A stretch of DNA of 37,992 bases, taken from contig JAAFHY010000023.1 in assembly GCA_013298505.1 (NCBI GenBank), positions 1-37,992 on the forward strand. Reading direction: 5' to 3'. The stretch is from Cytophagales bacterium. GTDB lineage: Bacteria; Bacteroidota; Bacteroidia; Cytophagales; Cyclobacteriaceae. This document shows positions 19,725-28,524 of the stretch, piece by piece (within the stretch, counting starts at the first letter, position 1; the number at the start of each line of letters is the position of its first letter). The notes below the pieces were generated by a model. It saw only the letters and a program-made list of their open reading frames with translations, was not told the origin of the DNA and did no database searches. Both the position numbers and the translations under genes were made by a program.

Positions 19725-19754
19725 AAAGATAAATAACATTTTTAGTTATCCAAA
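19724..19754 (-). promoter_or_regulatory. Internal promoter for rpsH-rplQ
   Basis: On the minus strand TTTG (19751-19754), a spacer of exactly 19 nt, and TATCTTTG (19724-19731). This matches the Bacteroidota -33/-7 consensus at every defined base. Transcription should begin near 19717-19720. It has the same geometry and similar spacer as the rplC promoter. Confidence 0.85.
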
Positions 19755-19817
19755 CTGTTACCCGGTTTCGTTATCAAAACGACCTCGGTACTCAGCAACC
19801 AATAAAATAATACCTAC

Positions 19818-20087
19818 TTACCAGCTGGCTTTTGTTATGCCAGGTATTTTGCCATCACTTGCCAATTGGCGAAACTGATTTCTGCAAATTCCAAACTTAG
19901 ACATATAACCTCTTGGTCTGCCTGTCAACTTGCAACGGCTGTGCAAACGTACTTTTGAAGAGCTACGTGGAAGCTTGTCAAGAGCTACCCAATCGCCAGC
20001 TTCTTTTAGAGCGGCACGCTTCTTTGCGTAACGCTCAACCAAGCGCAATTTCTTTTTGTCTCTTGCAATGACTGCTAGTTTTGCCAT
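19818..20087 (-). CDS. rpsN: 30S ribosomal protein uS14 (zinc-free long form)
   Basis: 89 aa, the long form lacking the CxxC-CxxC zinc finger. [44 protein letters not shown] and the C-terminus [11 protein letters not shown] are standard. It lies 4 bp after rplE; the 139-bp gap that follows holds a promoter and a terminator-like hairpin. Confidence 0.97.
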   Translation of the reverse strand: MAKLAVIARDKKKLRLVERYAKKRAALKEAGDWVALDKLPRSSSKVRLHSRCKLTGRPRGYMSKFGICRNQFRQLASDGKIPGITKASW

Positions 20088-20091
20088 GCTT

Positions 20092-20643
20092 TTAGTTTTT
20101 AGTTACGAAGGGCATTCCGAATGCTTTCAAAAGCTCAAAGCTTTCTTCATCGGTAGATGCGGTTGTTACAAATGTGATGTCCATTCCATTGATCTTTGTT
20201 ACCTTATCAATAGAAATTTCAGGGAATATGATTTGCTCTTTTACACCAAGTGTATAGTTACCACGACCGTCAAAACCTTTATCATTTACGCCTTTGAAAT
20301 CGCGTACGCGAGGTAAAGCTACGTTCATTAAACGATCCATGAACTCATACATTCTATCTCCTCGTAGCGTAACCTTCGCACCAATGGCTTGGTTTCCTCT
20401 AAGTTTAAAGTTAGAAATATCCTTTTTGGATTTCGTAGAGACTGCCTTTTGGCCACTAATTGTAGTAAGCTCTTCAACACCTACTTCAATTAGTTTTTTG
20501 TCTGCTACTGCGGCACCAATTCCTTTGTTGATGCAAATCTTTTCTACTTTTGGTACCTGCATGACCGATTTATACTGAAATTTGTCTCTCAGTCCGGGCA
20601 CGATTTCCTTGAGGTACTTTGATTTTAATCTGGGCGTTGCCAT
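20092..20643 (-). CDS. rplE: 50S ribosomal protein uL5
   Basis: 183 aa. 5S rRNA- and tRNA-contacting protein: [50 protein letters not shown] and [33 protein letters not shown]. Its ATG shares one base with the rplX stop at 20643. Confidence 0.98.
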   Translation of the reverse strand: MATPRLKSKYLKEIVPGLRDKFQYKSVMQVPKVEKICINKGIGAAVADKKLIEVGVEELTTISGQKAVSTKSKKDISNFKLRGNQAIGAKVTLRGDRMYEFMDRLMNVALPRVRDFKGVNDKGFDGRGNYTLGVKEQIIFPEISIDKVTKINGMDITFVTTASTDEESFELLKAFGMPFVTKN

Positions 20644-20978
20644 TATTTTATAAATTCACCTGTTTTCTTAGAATACCTCTGAAGCTTGCCTTTCGCATTC
20701 ACTTTTCTACCTGTACGAACAGCTGTTCCACCATCAATCAACATCAAGTTGCTGATGTGTATAGTACCCTCTGTTTTCTTAATGCCTCCTTCGGGTTTGC
20801 CAGCAGTTGGCTTTTGATGCTTGGTAATAATATTAATGCCTTCAACTATTGCACGATTCTTATCAGCAAAGATTTCGAGCACGGTTCCTGTTTTAGCTTT
20901 GTCATCTCCAGCAAGCACCTTTACGGTGTCGCCTTTTTTGATGTGCAACTTCTGCTGCTTGTTTGATTTCCTTTCCAT
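20643..20978 (-). CDS. rplX: 50S ribosomal protein uL24
   Basis: 111 aa. Early assembly protein with a KOW motif ([26 protein letters not shown]) and [31 protein letters not shown]. Its stop overlaps the rplE start by one base; it lies 4 bp after rplN. Confidence 0.97.
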   Translation of the reverse strand: MERKSNKQQKLHIKKGDTVKVLAGDDKAKTGTVLEIFADKNRAIVEGINIITKHQKPTAGKPEGGIKKTEGTIHISNLMLIDGGTAVRTGRKVNAKGKLQRYSKKTGEFIK

Positions 20979-20982
20979 ACTA

Positions 20983-21351
20983 TTATAAAACTTCAGGAGC
21001 TAATGAAATAATTTTCATGAATTGCTTTTCGCGAAGCTCGCGTGCTACTGGGCCGAAAATACGTGTTCCCCTAGGTTCGTCTTGTGGGTTTAACAAAACC
21101 GCAGCATTATCTTCAAAACGTATGTACGAGCCGTCTTTTCTTCTAATTTCTTTTTTGGTACGAACGATAACTGCTTTTGAAACAGTACCTTTCTTTACTT
21201 GGCTGGTTGGGATTGCCGACTTGACGGTTACCACAATTTTATCGCCTACGCTAGCGGTGCGCCTTCTAGTGCCACCTAGCACGTGTAAGCACAACACTTC
21301 TTTTGCACCACTGTTATCGGCTACTACAAGCCTGGATTCTGTTTGTATCAT
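20983..21351 (-). CDS. rplN: 50S ribosomal protein uL14
   Basis: 122 aa. [68 protein letters not shown] and [28 protein letters not shown] are near-universal. It forms the inter-subunit bridge next to uL19. It lies 2 bp after rpsQ. Confidence 0.98.
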   Translation of the reverse strand: MIQTESRLVVADNSGAKEVLCLHVLGGTRRRTASVGDKIVVTVKSAIPTSQVKKGTVSKAVIVRTKKEIRRKDGSYIRFEDNAAVLLNPQDEPRGTRIFGPVARELREKQFMKIISLAPEVL

Positions 21352-21353
21352 GG

Positions 21354-21614
21354 TTACTTTGCTTTTTCGATCACTTCAACTAATCTCCAACGCTTGCTCT
21401 TGCTCATTGGACGGGTTTCCATGATGCGTACGGTATCTCCAATACCTGCTTCATTTTTCTCGTCATGTGCCATAAACTTGGTTGTCTTGTTCATGAACTT
21501 TCCGTAGATCGGGTGCTTCACCTTTCTATCTATTGCAACGGTGATCGACTTAGTCATTTTGTTGCTGGTGACTTTGCCTACCCTTTCCTTTCTTAGATTA
21601 CGTTCCGTCTCCAT
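21354..21614 (-). CDS. rpsQ: 30S ribosomal protein uS17
   Basis: 86 aa, OB-fold primary 16S rRNA binder: [34 protein letters not shown], then [30 protein letters not shown]. It lies 4 bp after rpmC. Confidence 0.98.
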   Translation of the reverse strand: METERNLRKERVGKVTSNKMTKSITVAIDRKVKHPIYGKFMNKTTKFMAHDEKNEAGIGDTVRIMETRPMSKSKRWRLVEVIEKAK

Positions 21615-21618
21615 GAAA

Positions 21619-21813
21619 TTATTTTTTTGATTCTTTAGCTGTTAATTCTGTTTTCAACCGAGCAACCAATTTTCGCGCCTCTCTTATTTTCATCGGGTTT
21701 TCGATCGATGAAATCTGGTGTGCAAAATTGATTTTACGAAGGTTTTCTTTTTCGCTTCCTATTTTCTCCTTCAACTCAGTAGGAGTTAATGCCTTTATCT
21801 CGTTGTTTTTCAT
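21619..21813 (-). CDS. rpmC: 50S ribosomal protein uL29
   Basis: 64 aa, two-helix protein at the exit tunnel (trigger factor/SRP docking area). [19 protein letters not shown], then [33 protein letters not shown]. It lies 2 bp after rplP. Confidence 0.96.
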   Translation of the reverse strand: MKNNEIKALTPTELKEKIGSEKENLRKINFAHQISSIENPMKIREARKLVARLKTELTAKESKK

Positions 21814-21815
21814 TA

Positions 21816-22250
21816 TTATTTCTTCTCTACTTGTTCAACGTAATCTCTGCGAACGGTAAATTTTGTTTTGAATGGAATTTTGCCATCTGCCAGTGCAAGA
21901 GCTTCTTTGGCTGTCGCCATTGTTACACCACCCGCCTCAAACAAAATAGTTCCAGGTTTGATAACTGCTACCCAATATTCAGGGGCACCCTTACCCTTAC
22001 CCATACGAACCTCTGCTGGTTTACGTGTAATTGGCTTATCTGGAAAAATACGAATCCAAACTTGACCCTCGCGCTTCATTGCTCTGGTAACTGCTACACG
22101 AGCCGCTTCTAATTGGCGAGCGGTGATCCAGCCTGGCTCAAGTGCCTTTAAAGCAAAAGACCCGAAAGTGATTTGGTGGCCACGAGTAGCCATGCCTTTC
22201 ACTTTGCCTTTTTGCATTTTTCTAAATTTCGTACGCTTCGGTTGTAACAT
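21816..22250 (-). CDS. rplP: 50S ribosomal protein uL16
   Basis: 144 aa. [49 protein letters not shown], and [28 protein letters not shown], the loop near the peptidyl transferase centre. It lies 19 bp after rpsC. Confidence 0.98.
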   Translation of the reverse strand: MLQPKRTKFRKMQKGKVKGMATRGHQITFGSFALKALEPGWITARQLEAARVAVTRAMKREGQVWIRIFPDKPITRKPAEVRMGKGKGAPEYWVAVIKPGTILFEAGGVTMATAKEALALADGKIPFKTKFTVRRDYVEQVEKK

Positions 22251-22269
22251 AACTTAGCTACCTTATAAT

Positions 22270-23097
22270 TTATCTTTTACCTCCTCTTTTACGATCTCCG
22301 CCTCTATCGCCACCTGCTGCGCTGCGCTCATTTCTATCGCCACCTCGCTCATTTCTTCCGCCTCTGTCATTTCCACCTCTTCTTCTATCTCCACCGCCTG
22401 CTTGCGCACCACCTTTATTTTCGCCAGAAGCATTACTTACCAAGCCAACATTAGGTGAAAGATCGCGCTTGCCGTACACCTCACCTTTGAAAATCCAAAC
22501 TTTGATCCCGATCTTTCCGTACACCGTTTGTGCTTCAGAAATAGCATAGTCAATATCTGCACGAAGTGTGTGCAAAGGAATCCGACCTTCTTTATACTGC
22601 TCTGTACGAGCCATATCAGCACCAGCCAAACGACCCGATAACTTCACTTTTATTCCTTCTGCACCAACCCTCATGGTAGAAGCAATCGCTTGCTTCATTG
22701 CTCTTCTGTAAGAAATCCTTGCCTCCAACTGCTGAGCAATCGATTCGCCTACTAAGCGAGCATCTAGCTCGGGACGTTTAATTTCAAAAATGTTTATTTG
22801 AACGTCTTTCTTAGTTAATTTCTTTAACTCTTCTTTAATCTTATCGACTTCTGTACCCCCTTTACCGATTACAACACCTGGTCTTGCTGTGTGGATGGTA
22901 ATTGTAATTCTTTTGGAGGTGCTACGCTCAATAACAACTTTGGCAATTCCACCTTTTTGAATACGGGCATCAACATATTTTCTAATCATGTGGTCTTCTA
23001 CCAACTTGTCAGAAAAATCTTTTCCACCATACCAAGCCGAATCCCAGCCGCGCACAATGCCTAATCTAAAACCTACGGGGTTAATCTTCTGTCCCAT
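22270..23097 (-). CDS. rpsC: 30S ribosomal protein uS3 with RGG-rich C-terminal tail
   Basis: 275 aa; E. coli uS3 is 233. KH domain with [17 protein letters not shown] (about 75-95) and C-domain [40 protein letters not shown]. After about residue 228 the chain becomes a low-complexity tail of RGG, GGDR and RNERGG units. The tail is likely disordered and RNA-binding; that is inference from composition. Its ATG overlaps the rplV stop by one base. Confidence 0.97.
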   Translation of the reverse strand: MGQKINPVGFRLGIVRGWDSAWYGGKDFSDKLVEDHMIRKYVDARIQKGGIAKVVIERSTSKRITITIHTARPGVVIGKGGTEVDKIKEELKKLTKKDVQINIFEIKRPELDARLVGESIAQQLEARISYRRAMKQAIASTMRVGAEGIKVKLSGRLAGADMARTEQYKEGRIPLHTLRADIDYAISEAQTVYGKIGIKVWIFKGEVYGKRDLSPNVGLVSNASGENKGGAQAGGGDRRRGGNDRGGRNERGGDRNERSAAGGDRGGDRKRGGKR

Positions 23098-23564
23098 TAT
23101 TTTTCAGTTTCTTTTGATACCGTCTTTTTTCCTTCTGCCTTTGCAGGCATGCGATCTACTACCAATGTTACATGGTTGGATCTTTTTCTAACGCGATGAG
23201 CGCGACCTTGTGGAGCTGGGCGCAAACGCTTTAAAATACGACCACCGCCAACAAAAATTTCTTTTACAAACAAATCAGCTTCCTCGAGTTTTACATCTGT
23301 ATTTTTTGCTTCCCAGCTGCTGATCGCTGAAAGCAATAGTTTTTCCATTTTAGATGAAGGATGCTTGGAATCAAACTTCAAGATATTAAGAGCTGTATTA
23401 ACCCTCACGCCTCTGATCATATCAGCGATCAATCTCATTTTACGAGGAGACGTAGGTACATTATGAAGATAGACAGTTGACGGCCCAACCTTTGCTGCCT
23501 CTTTTACAGCTTTGATTTTTGCACGCTTTGCAACTGATCCTTTTAGTTTCTTTTCTGTTTCCAT
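23097..23564 (-). CDS. rplV: 50S ribosomal protein uL22
   Basis: 155 aa with ATG at 23564 ([20 protein letters not shown]); a TTG three codons upstream is less likely. Residues about 30-135 are the uL22 core ([27 protein letters not shown], and the tunnel hairpin [24 protein letters not shown]). The basic N-terminal and Lys/Glu C-terminal extensions are longer than in E. coli (110 aa). It lies 9 bp after rpsS. Confidence 0.97.
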   Translation of the reverse strand: METEKKLKGSVAKRAKIKAVKEAAKVGPSTVYLHNVPTSPRKMRLIADMIRGVRVNTALNILKFDSKHPSSKMEKLLLSAISSWEAKNTDVKLEEADLFVKEIFVGGGRILKRLRPAPQGRAHRVRKRSNHVTLVVDRMPAKAEGKKTVSKETEK

Positions 23565-23573
23565 GATCAGCAA

Positions 23574-23858
23574 TTATTTTTTAGCAGCTTCTGCTTTGTT
23601 GTTACCACTATGGCCTTTAAATGTGCGGGTTGGTGCAAACTCCCCTAACTTATGCCCTACCATGTTTTCGGTTACATATACTGGAATGAATTTATTTCCA
23701 TTGTGAACAGCAAATGTATTCCCGATTAAATCTGGAGTTATTGTTGATCTTCTAGACCAAGTCTTAATGACAGATTTTTTTCCAGACTGCTCCATCACCT
23801 GCACTTTTTTTGCAAGGCGGGCATCCAAATAAGGACCTTTTTTTATTGACCTTCCCAT
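23574..23858 (-). CDS. rpsS: 30S ribosomal protein uS19
   Basis: 94 aa. [71 protein letters not shown]: the textbook uS19 sequence of the 30S head. It lies 4 bp after rplB. Confidence 0.98.
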   Translation of the reverse strand: MGRSIKKGPYLDARLAKKVQVMEQSGKKSVIKTWSRRSTITPDLIGNTFAVHNGNKFIPVYVTENMVGHKLGEFAPTRTFKGHSGNNKAEAAKK

Positions 23859-23862
23859 AGTA

Positions 23863-24687
23863 TTATTTCTTTCTTCTAGCTATGATTAAACCATCTGAAT
23901 ACTTCTTAGGGTGACGTGTTTTCTTACCCTTTGACAATACCCCGTTTCTTGATCTTGGATGACCTCCAGAAGCACGGCCTTCACCTCCACCCATCGGATG
24001 ATCTACAGGGTTCATGGCAACAGCACGTGTGCGGGGGCGTCTTCCTCTCCAACGGCTACGACCCGCCTTGCCCACACTTTCGTTCATATGCTCTGCGTTA
24101 GATACCGCTCCAACGGTAGCCATACAATTAACCAACACAGTTCGCAATTCACCTGAAGGCATTTTTAACGTTGCATACACATCTTCACGTGCTACCAATT
24201 GTACAAAAGTACCGGCACTCCGAGCAATTGACGCTCCTCTGCCTGGCTTCACCTCTACATTGTGAACAATCGTACCTACTGGTATCTTTGATAAAGGCAG
24301 TGCGTTGCCAACTTCAGGTGCAACATTGTCACCTGAAATCAACGTTTGACCTACCACAATACCATGCGGAGCAACAATGTATGCTTTTGCACCATCTGAA
24401 TAATATAGTTTCGCTATGCGTGCTGTTCTAGAAGGATCGTACTCGATTGACTTAACTACGGCAGGAACTCCTACTTTATCTCTCTTAAAATCAATAAGGC
24501 GCAGTTTCTGCTTGTGTCCACCACCAATGTAGCGCATGGTCATACGACCGTTTTTATTACGGCCTCCTGTTTTCTTTAGTGTTACCACTAACGATTTCTC
24601 GGGCTTTGATTCAGTAATATCATCAAAACCAGGAGCCAAGCGATGACGAGTGCCTGCTGTTATTGGTTTAAGTTTTCGTAGTGCCAT
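23863..24687 (-). CDS. rplB: 50S ribosomal protein uL2
   Basis: 274 aa, normal length. SH3-like and OB folds next to the peptidyl transferase centre. It carries [26 protein letters not shown], the His loop [23 protein letters not shown] with the conserved His, and a basic C-terminus. It lies 12 bp after rplW. Confidence 0.98.
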   Translation of the reverse strand: MALRKLKPITAGTRHRLAPGFDDITESKPEKSLVVTLKKTGGRNKNGRMTMRYIGGGHKQKLRLIDFKRDKVGVPAVVKSIEYDPSRTARIAKLYYSDGAKAYIVAPHGIVVGQTLISGDNVAPEVGNALPLSKIPVGTIVHNVEVKPGRGASIARSAGTFVQLVAREDVYATLKMPSGELRTVLVNCMATVGAVSNAEHMNESVGKAGRSRWRGRRPRTRAVAMNPVDHPMGGGEGRASGGHPRSRNGVLSKGKKTRHPKKYSDGLIIARRKK

Positions 24688-24699
24688 GTCAACAATCTA

Positions 24700-24987
24700 T
24701 TAAACGTTGTTATAAAAATCAATTACCTCGCCAGTAGCCAGTGTAACAATGGCCTTTTTAAAACCTGGACGTCTTCCTGATACCGTTCCGCCTTTCGTAA
24801 AACGAACTTTGCTCTTACCTAAAACTTTCAGGGTGTTAACTTTTTCAACATTAACCGAATACATTTTCTCTACTGCATTTTTGATATCAATCTTATTGGC
24901 AGAAGAGGCCACTACGAATCCGTACTTTCCTTTTTCGTTAAGGGAAGAAACTTTTTCAGTAACCAGGGGGCTTATTAAGATACTCAT
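24700..24987 (-). CDS. rplW: 50S ribosomal protein uL23
   Basis: 95 aa. Exit-tunnel docking protein. ISPLVTEKVSSLNEKGKYGFVVASSANKIDIKNAVEKMYSVNVEKVNTL and RPGFKKAIVTLATGEVIDFY are characteristic. It lies 11 bp after rplD. Confidence 0.97.
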   Translation of the reverse strand: MSILISPLVTEKVSSLNEKGKYGFVVASSANKIDIKNAVEKMYSVNVEKVNTLKVLGKSKVRFTKGGTVSGRRPGFKKAIVTLATGEVIDFYNNV

Positions 24988-24998
24988 TGGTCTCCTGT

Positions 24999-25625
24999 TT
25001 ATTTTAAAATGGTATTGATTGAGTTGATTGAACTCTCTAATAAAACCAATTGATCGGCATTCATTAAATCAAATGTATTGATTTGAGATGCAGTAATGAT
25101 TTTGGTGTTCTGTACGTTCCTTCCTGATAGAACGATGTTCTTGTTTGCCTCGGGAAGTACAAAAAGCGTTTTTTTTGTTGCCAATGACAGAGAGGATAAC
25201 ATGGCTAAATATTGCTTTGTTTTAGGAGCGGCAAAGTTGAAATCTTCTAAAACTGAGATTGAATTTTCTTTGGCCTTGTAGGTAAGTGCCGATTTGCGAG
25301 CTAAGTCTTTTACTTTCTTATTTAACTTGAAGGAGTAGTCGCGAGGTTGTGGACCAAAAATACGACCACCGCCTTTAAACTGGGGGTTTTTAATATTACC
25401 AGCACGAGCTCCACCCGTCCCTTTTTGCTTCTTAATCTTTTTTGAAGAACCTGATATCTCGTTACGCTGTTTTGACTTGTGCGTTCCTTGACGTTGGTTG
25501 GCCAAAATGCTTTTTACATCTAAGTAAATTGCATGATCGTTTGGCTCAATACCGAAAACTTCTGTATCGAGGCTTACTTTACGGCCTGTGGTCTCACCAC
25601 TGGATTTTACAACTGCTATGTCCAT
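24999..25625 (-). CDS. rplD: 50S ribosomal protein uL4
   Basis: 208 aa. The exit-tunnel loop is visible as [62 protein letters not shown]; the globular remainder ends at [15 protein letters not shown]. In E. coli L4 represses its own operon. Its ATG overlaps the rplC stop by one base. Confidence 0.98.
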   Translation of the reverse strand: MDIAVVKSSGETTGRKVSLDTEVFGIEPNDHAIYLDVKSILANQRQGTHKSKQRNEISGSSKKIKKQKGTGGARAGNIKNPQFKGGGRIFGPQPRDYSFKLNKKVKDLARKSALTYKAKENSISVLEDFNFAAPKTKQYLAMLSSLSLATKKTLFVLPEANKNIVLSGRNVQNTKIITASQINTFDLMNADQLVLLESSINSINTILK

Positions 25626-26257
25626 TATTTCTGCAGAATTATCATTGAATTCTTCGCACCAGGAACAGATCCGCTAATCAAAATCAAATTCTGATCTGGC
25701 ATTATTTTAACTACCTTCAAATTAACTGTCTTTACGCGCTCACCACCCATGCGACCCGGCAAACGCTTTCCCTTAATTACGCGTGATGCAAAAGAGGCGT
25801 TACCCATAGAACCAGGAGCTCTTAAGCGATTGTGCTGGCCGTGTGTTTGGCCACCCACCCCTGCAAAACCATGACGCTTAACAACGCCTTGAAATCCTTT
25901 TCCTTTGGATGTTCCTACTACATCAATAAAATCTCCTTCTACAAAAACATCTTGAACTTTTACTTCCTTCCCTAATTCTGCAACAGTATCAAATTCAGGT
26001 GTGAAATCACGAAACTCAACAAGATGTCTTTTTGGTGTTGTGTTGGCTTTTTTGAAATGCCCTAACATTGCAGAGGTAGTGTTTTTCTCTTTCTTCTCTC
26101 CAAATGCCAATTGGATAGCTTTGTAGCCATCCACTTCAGCCGATCTAACTTGCGTAACTACGCAAGGACCTGCCTCGATTACAGTAACCGAGATACTGGT
26201 GCCATCCGCGCCAAAAACGCTGGTCATTCCTACTTTACGTCCTAATATTCCAGGCAT
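25625..26257 (-). CDS. rplC: 50S ribosomal protein uL3
   Basis: 210 aa, first gene of the block. [16 protein letters not shown], the [63 protein letters not shown] central loop with the Gln that is methylated in E. coli, and [11 protein letters not shown] at the end. rpsJ, which normally precedes it, is missing; instead there is a 312-bp spacer and a divergent transporter gene. Confidence 0.98.
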   Translation of the reverse strand: MPGILGRKVGMTSVFGADGTSISVTVIEAGPCVVTQVRSAEVDGYKAIQLAFGEKKEKNTTSAMLGHFKKANTTPKRHLVEFRDFTPEFDTVAELGKEVKVQDVFVEGDFIDVVGTSKGKGFQGVVKRHGFAGVGGQTHGQHNRLRAPGSMGNASFASRVIKGKRLPGRMGGERVKTVNLKVVKIMPDQNLILISGSVPGAKNSMIILQK

Positions 26258-26289
26258 GATTCAAACCGTTTTACTTGTTTTTAAAGCAA

Positions 26290-26311
26290 TTTGCGGCTTT
26301 CCTACCGCAAA
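26290..26311 (-). other. Hairpin in the rplC 5' leader
   Basis: Arms TTTGCGG (26305-26311 on the minus strand) and CCGCAAA (26290-26296) form a perfect 7-bp stem with an 8-nt loop. With transcription starting near 26315 it would be the first structure of the mRNA, about 32 nt before the ATG. There is no T-run. It is a possible r-protein binding site or mRNA stabiliser; unproven. Confidence 0.5.
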
Positions 26312-26319
26312 AAGGACTG

Positions 26320-26349
26320 CAAAGATAGGAACATAAGGTTAGTTACCAA
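26320..26349 (-). promoter_or_regulatory. Promoter of the rplC operon
   Basis: On the minus strand TTG (26347-26349), a 19-nt spacer and TATCTTTG (26320-26327): a full Bacteroidota consensus. The box and following bases (TATCTTTGCAG) are identical to those of the rpsH promoter. The leader is about 58 nt. Confidence 0.85.
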
Positions 26350-26521
26350 GTAGGGCATTCAAAAAAAGATAAGGATTTTAAAAATGCTTAGGGAATGATT
26401 ATTAATAACCTGATTATTAGATACTTATTTATTTTAATTTTATTCTATCAAAGATGCCTAATCGGGTATTGCTTACTGAGAGCTTCAATTGATGGCTTAC
26501 CATTTACTGGCTTGAGAAAGA

Positions 26522-26552
26522 TTGGTGATAACAACAATTCAAGGTATTTTTC
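26522..26552 (+). promoter_or_regulatory. Probable promoter of the FecCD-type transporter genes
   Basis: TTG (26522-26524), 20-nt spacer, TATTTTTC (26545-26552), one mismatch to TAnnTTTG. The predicted start near 26559 leaves a leader of about 11 nt before the ATG at 26570. Confidence 0.45.
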
Positions 26553-26569
26553 GCCCATTATAATTTTTA

Positions 26570-27592
26570 ATGGTTAGAGCCAATTATTGGAAAAAAGGAT
26601 TGATGCTGGCCGTTGGCCTAACGCTATTATTTATAGCCGATGTTACCTTAGGTAGCATCTCAATACCCATCTCATCCGTACTCTCAGGCTTGTTTTCTCA
26701 ATCAACATCAAACTTTAGCGAAATCATTTGGCAATTCAGGATGCCAAAAGCCATTACGTGCTTACTGGCCGGAGCGGCTTTGGCCACAGGTGGTTTATTG
26801 ATGCAAACTCTTTTTAGAAATGCCCTTGCGGGGCCCGATGTGTTGGGACTAAGTTCAGGCGCCAGTTTAATGGTAGCTGTTGTGTTGATGGTGGGGCAAT
26901 CTTCTCTTGGGGTCCTAGCAGCAGTTGCATCGCACCCGTGGAGTCAAGTGATCGCTGCCAGTTTTGGAGGGATGCTGGTCTTTACTATAATGGTCACCCT
27001 ATCGCGGTTCGTTCAAGACAATACGGCTTTGCTAATTATTGGGCTTATGATTAGTGCCGCCACTTCTTCATTGGTAGCCATGCTGCAATTCGTAAGTCGA
27101 TCGGAAGATCTTCAAAGCTATATCATTTGGTCGATGGGGTCAGTGGGCAGCACAAATTGGCAAGAAGTAAGAGTATTGGGGTTCGCTGTTATCTTGGGAA
27201 TTGGCATTGCCTATTCGCAGATAAAATCTTTGAATGCATTGCTACTTGGCGAAAGTTATGCCCGGAGCCTTGGAATAAAAATCGCACGATCTCGCTTGTG
27301 GATTGTCATCTCCACTAGCGTTCTGGCCGGAGCCGTCACTGCTTTTTGTGGCCCGATTGCTTTCGTTGGTCTGGCGGTACCTCATCTCGTCCGACTGGCG
27401 GTGCCTACGTCCAACCATAAAATACTGTTGCCACTGGCGGCAATGGGCGGTGCAAGTATGTTGCTCTTCTGCGATTTGCTTGCGCACTTGCCCAACCGAA
27501 CTCAGGTGTTACCGATCAATGTGATTACATCATTGATAGGCGCGCCACTGGTTATTTGGATGATCATGCGAAACAAAAAAGTAAGTGTATGA
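26570..27592 (+). CDS. FecCD family ABC transporter permease (iron-siderophore/heme/cobalamin type)
   Basis: 340 aa, about ten transmembrane helices. Conserved FecCD/BtuC features: FRMPKAITCLLAGAALATGGLLMQTLFRNALAGPDVLGLSSGASL near the N-terminus, and the coupling-helix region with SYARSLGIKIARSR and the GPIAFVGLAVPHLVRL motif. It imports a chelated metal or corrinoid with its ATPase partner, whose gene overlaps by ATGA. No periplasmic binding protein or TonB receptor gene lies in the window, so the substrate is undetermined. Confidence 0.93.
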   Translation: MVRANYWKKGLMLAVGLTLLFIADVTLGSISIPISSVLSGLFSQSTSNFSEIIWQFRMPKAITCLLAGAALATGGLLMQTLFRNALAGPDVLGLSSGASLMVAVVLMVGQSSLGVLAAVASHPWSQVIAASFGGMLVFTIMVTLSRFVQDNTALLIIGLMISAATSSLVAMLQFVSRSEDLQSYIIWSMGSVGSTNWQEVRVLGFAVILGIGIAYSQIKSLNALLLGESYARSLGIKIARSRLWIVISTSVLAGAVTAFCGPIAFVGLAVPHLVRLAVPTSNHKILLPLAAMGGASMLLFCDLLAHLPNRTQVLPINVITSLIGAPLVIWMIMRNKKVSV

Positions 27593-28521
27593 TCTCTACA
27601 CAACAACTTTGTGTGGGTTTCCGAACGGGTAGCACGGCACATACGCTGTTTGAAGGACTTGATTTGCACTTGCCTGCTGGTGAACTGGTTTGTTTTATGG
27701 GTTCTAATGGTGTGGGCAAATCCACGCTATTGAAAACCCTTGCCGGACTTTTGCCTCCCCTTGCGGGCAAAATAATTGGGCTCGACAAGAATGTTGCATT
27801 GGTGTTGACCGACAAGATTACCGCCACCAACATGACCGTCTATGAACTAGTCTCCTTTGGGCAATATCCCTACTTGGATTGGCGGGTTGATTTTTCAGCT
27901 TCGCAACAAGAGATTATTGAGGCGGCCATTCGTCAGGTGCGATTAGAATCTTTGCAACATCGAAAAATAAATGAACTAAGCGATGGACAACTACAATTGG
28001 TGATGATTGCCAAAGCGCTGGCCCAACAAACTCCGGTGATTCTTTTGGATGAACCCACCGCGCATTTGGATCTAAATAATCGTGTGGAGGTGATGAATCT
28101 GCTGCGTTCACTTTCCAGGAAGATGAACAAATCCATTTTAGTAGCCACTCATGAACTAGACCTGGCTTTGCAAACGGCAGACCGTGTTTGGTTAGCCACA
28201 GGCGATAAAAAAATTAAGACCGGAATACCCGAAGATTTGGTTTTAGATGGCACATTTGACGAAGTGTTTCAATTCAAGGGATTTGATCTTAAAACTGGGA
28301 AAGTAGAACATGAGGCGCATCGCAATATAAAAGTACAGTTAGCCGGAACCGGCTATCCATTTCTCTGGACAAAGAACGCACTGGAACGATCGGGATACGA
28401 TGTAGCGGAAGAAGCGGTTATTCAAATCACAGTCTACGGAGAAAGTAAAACACAATGGAAGATGGCGGGATCGCTCTACGAAAGCCTTTCAGATTTGCTA
28501 GCTGTGTTGCGTCTTCAGTGA
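27589..28521 (+). CDS. FecE-like ABC transporter ATP-binding protein
   Basis: 310 aa with the ATG at 27589 overlapping the permease stop (ATGA), chosen over a start 33 bp upstream inside the permease. Walker A GSNGVGKST (38-46), signature LSDGQ (130-134), Walker B VILLDEP (150-156), switch His in VATHELD (188). After the about 225-aa ATPase core there is an extra C-terminal region of about 80 aa, known from some Bacteroidota homologues but of unknown role. It is convergent with the amidase gene, stops 3 bp apart. Confidence 0.92.
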   Translation: MISTQQLCVGFRTGSTAHTLFEGLDLHLPAGELVCFMGSNGVGKSTLLKTLAGLLPPLAGKIIGLDKNVALVLTDKITATNMTVYELVSFGQYPYLDWRVDFSASQQEIIEAAIRQVRLESLQHRKINELSDGQLQLVMIAKALAQQTPVILLDEPTAHLDLNNRVEVMNLLRSLSRKMNKSILVATHELDLALQTADRVWLATGDKKIKTGIPEDLVLDGTFDEVFQFKGFDLKTGKVEHEAHRNIKVQLAGTGYPFLWTKNALERSGYDVAEEAVIQITVYGESKTQWKMAGSLYESLSDLLAVLRLQ

Positions 28522-28524
28522 AGA

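Larger units (their letters stand above)
26258..26569. other. 312-bp intergenic region between rplC and the FecCD permease gene
   Basis: Divergent spacer. The rplC side (26280-26350) holds the promoter and leader hairpin described separately; the other side holds a weaker promoter for the transporter. I saw no tRNA, no cobalamin or other riboswitch consensus and no convincing gene. rpsJ remnants were not seen. Confidence 0.6.

Noticed and set aside
19679-19726. 16-residue N-terminal extension of rpsH
   Set aside because: It would translate the terminator-like hairpin and -7 box; the ATG at 19678 gives the normal 134-aa protein.
26395-26569. Cobalamin or other metabolite riboswitch upstream of the FecCD genes
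   Set aside because: I looked for B12-box-like and other conserved elements and saw none; the predicted leader is only about 11 nt.
26395-26577. 60-aa plus-strand frame before the FecCD permease
   Set aside because: Low-complexity hydrophobic sequence, no family match, overlaps the permease start and contains its probable promoter.
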